From Candidatus Dojkabacteria bacterium (GTDB lineage Bacteria > Patescibacteriota > Dojkabacteria > SC72 > JAHDCA01): a DNA stretch of 10,371 bases. The notes beneath the pieces were generated by a model, which did no database searches, had not been told where the DNA came from, and saw only the letters and a program-made list of their open reading frames with translations. The stretch spans positions 1 to 10,371 of the forward strand of contig JAHDCA010000022.1 in NCBI GenBank assembly GCA_020630115.1, given 5' to 3'. Within the stretch, counting starts at the first letter, position 1, and each line of letters begins with the position of its first letter. Position numbers and translations under genes: made by a program. Shown here piece by piece: positions 1 through 5,253 of this stretch.

Positions 1-1036
1 CGAACTCTTGTAATATCTCTTGCTTAACACTTGAGAAATCTGCCTGATGTTCGTAACTAGAGGCGGATAGGGATTCATGAAGTTGCCAAATCACATTGGC
101 TATATCACCTTGAATTATATGATCTGGAGAATAGACTTCGTCAAATTGGGGTGCTTGATTGTTGATATGTAGGATATTGAATTCTTCATGATCTATAAAT
201 GGTGGTTTCTCGATAATGTCATGCCCAACATTTATAACTAGATCACAGTTATCAAAGACTTTATGTACTGTGTCGTTTGCACTTAATGAAGCAGTACCGA
301 TGTATTCTTGCAAGTCTTCGGAGACAACCCCTTTACCCATCTGAGTTGTCACAAAAGGTATTTTAAAATCCGTGACCAGACTAGTCAACCACTTTGAGAT
401 CCTATGTCGGTTTGCTCCAGCACCTATAACGATTACTGGTTTAGAAGCGGATTGAATCATCTCAGAGCCTACCCTAACTGCTTTCTCTTCACCTGCAGGT
501 CTGCGGATCTTAAAGTTAGAGATCTCTTTAAACTCTTCCACCTCTCCTCTAGCAACATCTTCTGGAAGCTCTATATGAACTGGACCTGGGACTTCAGATA
601 TTGATGAGTTTATTGCATTAGTTAGTTCGTAATTTATCCGAGAAGGATAATTTATTGTTTTTGAGTATTTAGTTATCGGAGTCATCATTCCAACTACGTC
701 AATAACCTGGAATCTGCCTTGTCTACTATGGTTAATTGGCTTTTGGCCTGTCAAAAAGATACAATTAAAACCTCCAAGATATGCGTAAGCAACTGGTGTT
801 ACGAGATTTGTTGCTCCTGGTCCAAGGGTAGCTAAAGCGACACTTGGCAGGCCTGTAAGCCTTCCGTAGGTTGCGGCCATGAAGCCTGCTGTCTGCTCAT
901 GTCTTGTAACTATTAATTCAATTGAAGAACGAGATAGTGAATCAACGATATCTAGATTCTCCTCACCCGGAACTCCAAAAACATATTTAACCCCTCTTTG
1001 CTCTAAAACTTTAACAAATAGATCTGATGCTTTCAT
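1..1036 (-). CDS. TPP-dependent enzyme, acetolactate synthase family (partial, N-terminal 345 residues)
   Basis: The reading frame is open from ATG at 1036 to the left edge, giving 345 residues without a stop; the C-terminal TPP-binding (PP) domain lies outside the window. Residues 1-165 form the pyrimidine-binding domain. They include VFGVPGEENLDIVDSL, then RHEQTAGFMAATYGR with the catalytic Glu47 that activates thiamine, then LGPGATNLVTPVA and the VGMMTPITKYS segment typical of acetolactate synthases. Residues from about 185 form the central domain with VIVIGAGA. The family condenses pyruvate-derived hydroxyethyl-TPP with a second pyruvate (acetolactate) or another acceptor in the cytoplasm. 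The residues lining the second-substrate site lie mostly downstream, so the exact reaction cannot be called. The gene is divergent from the glycan-export genes with a 47-bp gap. A TATACT box 6 nt before the ATG suggests a leaderless mRNA. Family assignment is firm; physiological role (metabolic or sugar modification) is open. Confidence 0.93.
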   Translation of the reverse strand, partial: MKASDLFVKVLEQRGVKYVFGVPGEENLDIVDSLSRSSIELIVTRHEQTAGFMAATYGRLTGLPSVALATLGPGATNLVTPVAYAYLGGFNCIFLTGQKPINHSRQGRFQVIDVVGMMTPITKYSKTINYPSRINYELTNAINSSISEVPGPVHIELPEDVARGEVEEFKEISNFKIRRPAGEEKAVRVGSEMIQSASKPVIVIGAGANRHRISKWLTSLVTDFKIPFVTTQMGKGVVSEDLQEYIGTASLSANDTVHKVFDNCDLVINVGHDIIEKPPFIDHEEFNILHINNQAPQFDEVYSPDHIIQGDIANVIWQLHESLSASSYEHQADFSSVKQEILQEF

Positions 1037-1042
1037 AATTGA

Positions 1043-1048
1043 AGTATA
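1043..1048 (-). promoter_or_regulatory. Candidate -10 box (TATACT) for the TPP-enzyme gene
   Basis: On the minus strand TATACT (one mismatch to TATAAT) ends 6 nt before the ATG at 1036. A start site 6-8 nt downstream of a -10 box would fall at or next to the start codon, predicting a leaderless transcript. I see no convincing TTGACA-like -35 at 16-18 bp spacing. In AT-rich DNA such a hexamer can occur by chance; position is the main argument. Confidence 0.45.
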
Positions 1049-1070
1049 AGGCAAAATTATGAACTAATTG

Positions 1071-1076
1071 TATAAT
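1071..1076 (+). promoter_or_regulatory. Candidate -10 box (TATAAT) for the methyltransferase-export operon
   Basis: A perfect TATAAT lies 7 nt before the ATG at 1084 of the methyltransferase gene, so transcription would begin at or just before the start codon. It faces the minus-strand TATACT box at 1043-1048, giving a compact divergent promoter region. No recognisable -35 hexamer is present at the usual spacing, and a TG dinucleotide directly abuts the box rather than sitting one base away as in an extended -10. Confidence 0.55.
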
Positions 1077-1083
1077 CATTTAT

Positions 1084-1731
1084 ATGCAATCTACATTCTT
1101 TGATGATATAGAGATATTTTTTGAAAATGAAAAGGAGTTCGATGTGCTTTTTGAAGAGATTTTCTTGGGTGGTGTCTACGAATTTAAGACTAAGCTTGAT
1201 GACCCGAAGATACTTGATCTAGGAGCAAACATAGGCCTTTCTGGTATATATTTCAAGAAGAGATACCCTAATTGTGAGTTAACTGTTGTTGAGCCAGTAT
1301 TAAGCAATTTTCGTTTGATGCAAATGAACCTTTCTAGTTTTAACAAAATTAATTCTGTTAATGGAGCCCTTTGCCCAGACAATTTCAAGCATGAGACAGT
1401 AGAGATTTACTCAGATATAAAAAACCAATGGCACAGTAATGCATCTATGATTAAAGGTAACCTTCAATTGACTGAAAGATCACCAGCAATTAAGCCTTCA
1501 GACGTAAGTTTCAACAAGTTTGATCTGATCAAAATAGATATTGAAGGGGCTGAAGATTTTCTATTTAGCATCAATGACTTTGGTGATGTCAAAGAGATTA
1601 TTATTGAGGTCCACACAAAGTTAATTGATATTAAAACTTTAATTGAACACCTTTCTTCCAATAATTTTGAGCCCCAAAGGATCTTAAAGGAAGATGATCT
1701 GGAGGTTATGAGATTTATCCGTACTGTATAG
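1084..1731 (+). CDS. FkbM-family SAM-dependent methyltransferase
   Basis: The 215-residue protein has a class I methyltransferase fold. Motif I is ILDLGANIGLS (residues 43-53), the acidic end of strand 2 is VVEP (68-71), and DLIKIDIEGAE (147-157) is the signature of the FkbM family, whose members O-methylate sugars and natural products using S-adenosylmethionine. There is no signal peptide or membrane segment, so it should act in the cytoplasm. It is first in a plus-strand block, 40 bp ahead of the Wzm-like permease, which suggests that it modifies a glycan before export, for example by methylating a deoxyhexose hydroxyl or capping the chain end. That target is inferred from position only. 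The ATG at 1084 is chosen because it starts the complete domain; no Shine-Dalgarno site precedes it, but a TATAAT box ends 7 nt upstream. Confidence 0.88.
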   Translation: MQSTFFDDIEIFFENEKEFDVLFEEIFLGGVYEFKTKLDDPKILDLGANIGLSGIYFKKRYPNCELTVVEPVLSNFRLMQMNLSSFNKINSVNGALCPDNFKHETVEIYSDIKNQWHSNASMIKGNLQLTERSPAIKPSDVSFNKFDLIKIDIEGAEDFLFSINDFGDVKEIIIEVHTKLIDIKTLIEHLSSNNFEPQRILKEDDLEVMRFIRTV

Positions 1732-1771
1732 TTATTTATATCTATCTTTGATAAAATTACATTGAATAATC

Positions 1772-2554
1772 ATGTTTATATTTCTAGAAAGACAAAAAAG
1801 AGATTTACTCTACGAGTTGATTCGTTCTAGTTTCAAGTTAAGATACAACGATTCGATATTAGGCTTCATATGGGTAATCCTCAAACCCCTCCTGAACTTC
1901 TTAGTTCTCTATATCATATTTTCAAATTTCAAAGCCGACCTTGGAACAGGTGTTGATACTTTTCAGATCTATTTGCTTACAGGAATAATCTTTTACGGTT
2001 ATTTTAGCGAAAGCCTTCTTACAGGTATGAACAGCCTACTTGGGATGGCACACATCATCCTTAAAGTTAAATTCCCAAAGGAGCTTGCTGTTATGAGTTC
2101 ACAGGGTCTAGCTCTTATCAACTTTTTGATAACTTTCACAATCCTGATTATTGTATCTCTCTTTAATAATATTAGTCCAAACCTACTCTCAATCGTATAC
2201 TTGCTATATCAGATATTCTTACTCTCTGTATTTTGCTATAGTCTGACGATTTGGTTCTCTGTTCTGACTATTCGCTTCAGAGACCTACGCAATATCTTCG
2301 AGATACTTCTTCAATTAGGTTTTTATCTTTCACCTATCTTTTATTCTGTAGATTTTATTCCCGAAAGCTATCGAGGGATTTACATGCTTAACCCGATAAC
2401 TATAATCATGCAATCTGCTAGAACGGCATTAATCTCTGGTAACATAATCAACCTTAAATCATCAGCTATCTTACTTTTGGTTTCAATTTTAATGATAGTT
2501 GTTGGTAGTAGATTCTTTAAGAAACAAGTACAAAAAGTAACCGAATACTATTAA
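1772..2554 (+). CDS. wzm: ABC-2 type polysaccharide exporter, membrane subunit (Wzm/TagG-like)
   Basis: The 260-residue integral membrane protein has the usual Wzm length and about six hydrophobic segments (roughly residues 31-51, 65-85, 112-131, 138-165, 174-192 and 230-247). The cytoplasmic N-terminal part carries LRYNDSILGFIWVILKPLL, the amphipathic conserved region of this family. RFRDLRNIFEILLQLGFY (168-185) followed by LSPIFYS and LNPI are further Wzm/TagG hallmarks. With the ATPase encoded next it forms a transporter that moves undecaprenyl-linked polysaccharide (O-antigen, teichoic acid or similar) from the cytoplasm across the membrane. Its stop codon shares one base with the ATPase start (TAATG), so the two are likely translationally coupled. 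No Shine-Dalgarno site is visible before the ATG. Confidence 0.93.
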   Translation: MFIFLERQKRDLLYELIRSSFKLRYNDSILGFIWVILKPLLNFLVLYIIFSNFKADLGTGVDTFQIYLLTGIIFYGYFSESLLTGMNSLLGMAHIILKVKFPKELAVMSSQGLALINFLITFTILIIVSLFNNISPNLLSIVYLLYQIFLLSVFCYSLTIWFSVLTIRFRDLRNIFEILLQLGFYLSPIFYSVDFIPESYRGIYMLNPITIIMQSARTALISGNIINLKSSAILLLVSILMIVVGSRFFKKQVQKVTEYY

Positions 2555-3300
2555 TGAAAGAAGATAAATATCAAATAAAGATTGAAAATGTAACGAAAGG
2601 CTTTCAGATAAATACTGAGAGGAATGAAACAATAAAGCAAACTTTTCTTAACTTATTCAAACCAAATTCTTATAAAAATTTCAAAGCTCTTGATAACATC
2701 AACGTTAAAATTCAAGAAGGTGATTTTATCGGCATCGTTGGTCGAAATGGTAGTGGTAAGTCAACTCTATTAAAGATTGTCTCCGGAATCTACTCACCTG
2801 ATGTAGGTTCCATTGATGTACGTGGTAGTATTGTTCCTTTTCTCGAACTTGGTGTAGGATTTAACCCAGAACTTACTGCTAGAGAAAATATATTCTTAAA
2901 TGGCACAATACTTGGACTAACAAGAGCTGCGATCAAAGAAAAGTTTGATAAGATTGTAGCGTTTGCCCAGATCAATGATTTCATAGACACTCCAGTTAAG
3001 AATTTTTCCAGTGGTATGTACGTCAGATTGGCATTTGCAATTGCTATAGAGGTTCAATCAGACATCTATATCCTAGATGAAGTACTAGCAGTTGGGGATC
3101 TTGCATTTCAACAAAAGTGCATTGCAGCTTTAAACAAGCTAATAGCCCAAAAGAAAACTGTTATCTATGTTAGCCACGATCTTGAAAGTATCAAAGAGTA
3201 CTGTAACCGAGTTCTCTATATGGAGAAAGGGAAGGTCATAATGGACGGACGACCCCGAGAGGTCGTCGACAAGTTCATCTCTGATATGCACTTAGACTGA
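2554..3300 (+). CDS. wzt: ABC-2 type polysaccharide exporter, ATP-binding subunit (Wzt/TagH-like, no C-terminal carbohydrate-binding domain)
   Basis: The 248-residue nucleotide-binding protein shows Walker A GRNGSGKST (63-71), the Wzt/TagH-type signature NFSSGMYVRLAFA (150-162, replacing LSGGQ), Walker B IYILDE (171-176) followed by the D-loop region VLAVGD, and the H-loop histidine 208 in YVSHD. ELGVGFNPELTARENIFLNG (98-117) is characteristic of polysaccharide-exporting ATPases. The chain ends about 40 residues after the H-loop. It therefore lacks the extra C-terminal domain that, in Escherichia coli O9a-type Wzt, recognises the capped end of the glycan. It energises export with the permease encoded immediately upstream (one-base overlap). 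The TGA stop is part of a hairpin shared with the convergent gmd gene. Confidence 0.94.
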   Translation: MKEDKYQIKIENVTKGFQINTERNETIKQTFLNLFKPNSYKNFKALDNINVKIQEGDFIGIVGRNGSGKSTLLKIVSGIYSPDVGSIDVRGSIVPFLELGVGFNPELTARENIFLNGTILGLTRAAIKEKFDKIVAFAQINDFIDTPVKNFSSGMYVRLAFAIAIEVQSDIYILDEVLAVGDLAFQQKCIAALNKLIAQKKTVIYVSHDLESIKEYCNRVLYMEKGKVIMDGRPREVVDKFISDMHLD

Positions 3301-3315
3301 GATTTACATCTCAGT
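3296..3315. terminator. Stop-spanning inverted repeat between convergent genes (possible bidirectional terminator)
   Basis: ACTGAGAT at 3296-3303 and ATCTCAGT at 3308-3315 form a perfect 8-bp stem with a 4-nt loop (TTAC). The repeat contains the TGA of the ATPase gene (3298-3300) and the TAA of gmd (3304-3306 on the minus strand). It sits exactly where two transcription units meet tail to tail, as expected for a shared terminator. Neither side has the run of T residues needed for a standard intrinsic terminator, so it could instead protect the 3' ends or assist another termination mechanism. Confidence 0.5.
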
Positions 3316-4317
3316 TGATCTTACAATCTCTCTATCGCTATCAACCATCATAGCAACAAGTTCTTCTAATGAAGTCTCTGGAACCCAACCAAGCTTCTCT
3401 TGTGCTTTTTTAGCATTACCTCTTAAGTGATGTAATTCTGAAGCCCTCATAAATCTTGGATCTTGACCAACATATGCTGACCAATCATCAATTCCAACAT
3501 GCTTAAATGCGATGTCTAAGAATTCTCTGATTGTTGCACTTCTTCCTGTTGCAACTACATATTCATCAGCTTCTTCTTGCTGAAGCATTAACCACATCTG
3601 CTGAACGTAGTCTCCTGCGTAACCCCAGTCTCTTGATGCTTCGAGATTTCCTAGTAAGAATTTCCCGTCTAGTACCAATGGCTCTTTTTCCTCATTAGAC
3701 ATTTTAGATTTCTTAACTCCCTCTGCGATACACGCTACTGAATAAGTAATCTTTCTTGTAACAAATTCAACTCCTCTTCTTGGTGATTCATGATTAAAGA
3801 GAATACCGGCACAAGCATACATATCAAAACTGTTTCGGTAGTTAATTGTCATCTCATGAGCAAAATGTTTGGCAACAGCATAAGGGCTAGTTGGTAGCAT
3901 CAATGAGCTTTCGCTTAAAAACTCTTCGTTTGAATTTCCAAACATCTCACTTGAACTTGCTTGATAAAATTTCGCATCTGGTTTTGTAATTCTTATTGCT
4001 TCTAGTACGTTTACAGCTCCCAGACCTGTTACTTTAGAAGTAAGTAGTGGCTGTTTCCAACTTGTAGCAACAAAAGATTGAGCGGCTAAGTTGTATACTT
4101 CATCTGGTTGAAAGTCTTGAATTGCTCTAACTAAAGAACCAACATCAAGAAGATCTCCATCATAAAGTTTGATCTTCCCTAGAAGATGCTCAATATGCTG
4201 AGTGTTAGGACTGGATAGTCTTCGGATAACCCCAGCTACCTCATAGCCTTTTTCTAATAATAATTCTGCAAGATAACTTCCATCTTGTCCTGTAATCCCA
4301 GTAATAAGTGCTTTCAT
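3304..4317 (-). CDS. gmd: GDP-mannose 4,6-dehydratase
   Basis: This extended short-chain dehydrogenase of 337 residues converts GDP-D-mannose to GDP-4-keto-6-deoxy-D-mannose in the cytoplasm, using bound NADP. ALITGITGQDGSYLAE (3-18) is the GxxGxxG nucleotide-binding start specific to Gmd. VYNLAAQSFV (74-83), YQASSSEMFG (118-127, with catalytic Ser and Glu124) and SPYAVAKHFAHE (144-155, with Tyr146 and Lys150) form the active site. NHESPRRGVEFVTRKI (175-190) and NLEASRDWGYAGDYV (224-238) are Gmd signatures. Near the C-terminus the usual RPxEVD-like segment reads RASELHHLRGN, a visible departure from textbook Gmd. It is the last gene of the minus block, 5 nt after the reductase gene, so the two pathway enzymes are almost certainly co-transcribed. 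No Shine-Dalgarno site is seen. Confidence 0.96.
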   Translation of the reverse strand: MKALITGITGQDGSYLAELLLEKGYEVAGVIRRLSSPNTQHIEHLLGKIKLYDGDLLDVGSLVRAIQDFQPDEVYNLAAQSFVATSWKQPLLTSKVTGLGAVNVLEAIRITKPDAKFYQASSSEMFGNSNEEFLSESSLMLPTSPYAVAKHFAHEMTINYRNSFDMYACAGILFNHESPRRGVEFVTRKITYSVACIAEGVKKSKMSNEEKEPLVLDGKFLLGNLEASRDWGYAGDYVQQMWLMLQQEEADEYVVATGRSATIREFLDIAFKHVGIDDWSAYVGQDPRFMRASELHHLRGNAKKAQEKLGWVPETSLEELVAMMVDSDREIVRSTEM

Positions 4318-4322
4318 ATTTC

Positions 4323-5240
4323 TTATTTTAATAAATTAATATAGTGATTATACATATTTGAGATTGTATCTCTATAGAAATCCTTCTTCGGACTCCAACT
4401 CGTTGCTTCCATCAACTTACTGTTATCCCCAACAACTACCTTTACATCGACAGGTCTAAATTTCTCTGGATCAACTTCGATTTTTATATCTTTCGATGAC
4501 AAATCAACAATATACTTTAACAGATCATTTAATGAGTAGCTTTGACCATTACATACATTAAAGATACCTGAAGTATTACTATTAACCAACGCTTCATACG
4601 CCTCGATAACATCTTGAACGTCACTAAATTCTCTCTCTACTTCAATATTTCCAACCTTTACAATTGGATCTGACAGACCTAATTCGGCTTGAGCAACCTG
4701 TTTTATCCATTCAGGGATAACCAAGTCATCTGGCTGACCAACCCCTGTATGATTAAAACTTCTCGATACAATCACATTAACATCTGACTGGAAAGCCAAA
4801 ACCGAATCCTCTTGCTTTATCCTACTTTCGGAATAAGGACTTGTAACTTGCCTTATATGCTTTTCATCAATCGGTACATACTGAGGCTTTCCATAAACAG
4901 CAGCTGAAGTAACCACTAACATAGTCTTTCTACCTACTCCATACTCAGCAAACGCTTCAAGTATATTCATTGTCCCATCAACATTTACCTCCATACACTT
5001 TTCAGGGAATTTGAAACTCAACGCTTGACTACTAAAACCGGCAAGATGGTAAATCTGATTTGGCTTTATTTCTTTTAATACTTCAGAAACCCTTTGCTTA
5101 TCAGTTATGTCCAGTTGAAAATCCAATTCTCCCTCAAGGTCTGTACCGTACACCTCGTTGTCTTTATTACCTTTTAAATGATCTAAAAGGTACCTGCCTA
5201 CAAAACCTCTTGCCCCAGTTACTAAAATTTTATTTTTCAT
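4323..5240 (-). CDS. rmd: GDP-4-keto-6-deoxy-D-mannose reductase (GDP-D-rhamnose forming)
   Basis: The 305-residue extended SDR has the GARGFVG NAD(P)-binding motif (9-15), YHLAGFSS (64-71), TSAAVYG (111-117), SPYSESRIKQE (134-144), RSFNHTGVGQ (160-169), VEREFSDVQDV (201-211) and FRPVDVKVVVGDNSKL (261-276). The NHTG.GQ and GDNSKL segments match the Rmd family, which reduces the 4-keto group of the Gmd product to give GDP-D-rhamnose. It lacks the CIYP-type cysteine motif of GDP-L-fucose synthase, so fucose is unlikely. Oddity: the SDR catalytic YxxxK reads Y136-SES-R140, with Arg in place of Lys. The remainder of the fold looks intact, so activity is plausible but unproven. A related GDP-deoxy-sugar reductase such as a 6-deoxytalose-forming enzyme cannot be fully excluded. 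The gene lies 13 nt after the YfhO-like gene and 5 nt before gmd. Confidence 0.85.
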   Translation of the reverse strand: MKNKILVTGARGFVGRYLLDHLKGNKDNEVYGTDLEGELDFQLDITDKQRVSEVLKEIKPNQIYHLAGFSSQALSFKFPEKCMEVNVDGTMNILEAFAEYGVGRKTMLVVTSAAVYGKPQYVPIDEKHIRQVTSPYSESRIKQEDSVLAFQSDVNVIVSRSFNHTGVGQPDDLVIPEWIKQVAQAELGLSDPIVKVGNIEVEREFSDVQDVIEAYEALVNSNTSGIFNVCNGQSYSLNDLLKYIVDLSSKDIKIEVDPEKFRPVDVKVVVGDNSKLMEATSWSPKKDFYRDTISNMYNHYINLLK

Positions 5241-5253
5241 AATTGTTTTTTAA

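Noticed and set aside
404..604. 66-residue plus-strand open frame
   Set aside because: It lies antisense inside the TPP-enzyme gene, whose protein is clearly recognisable on the other strand; the short product has no recognisable motif.
1176..1661. Minus-strand open frames of 65-70 residues
   Set aside because: They are antisense to the methyltransferase gene, whose motifs I and DLIKIDIEGAE fix the coding strand.
2790..2990. 66-residue minus-strand open frame
   Set aside because: Antisense to the ABC ATPase between Walker A and the signature motif; no independent evidence.
4323..5240. GDP-L-fucose synthase (Fcl/WcaG)
   Set aside because: The cysteine-containing CIYP-type motif of the epimerase-reductase is absent (TSAAVYG instead), while NHTG.GQ and GDNSKL fit the reductase Rmd.
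5060..5242. 60-residue plus-strand open frame
   Set aside because: Antisense to the 5' end of rmd, with no start signal or recognisable product.
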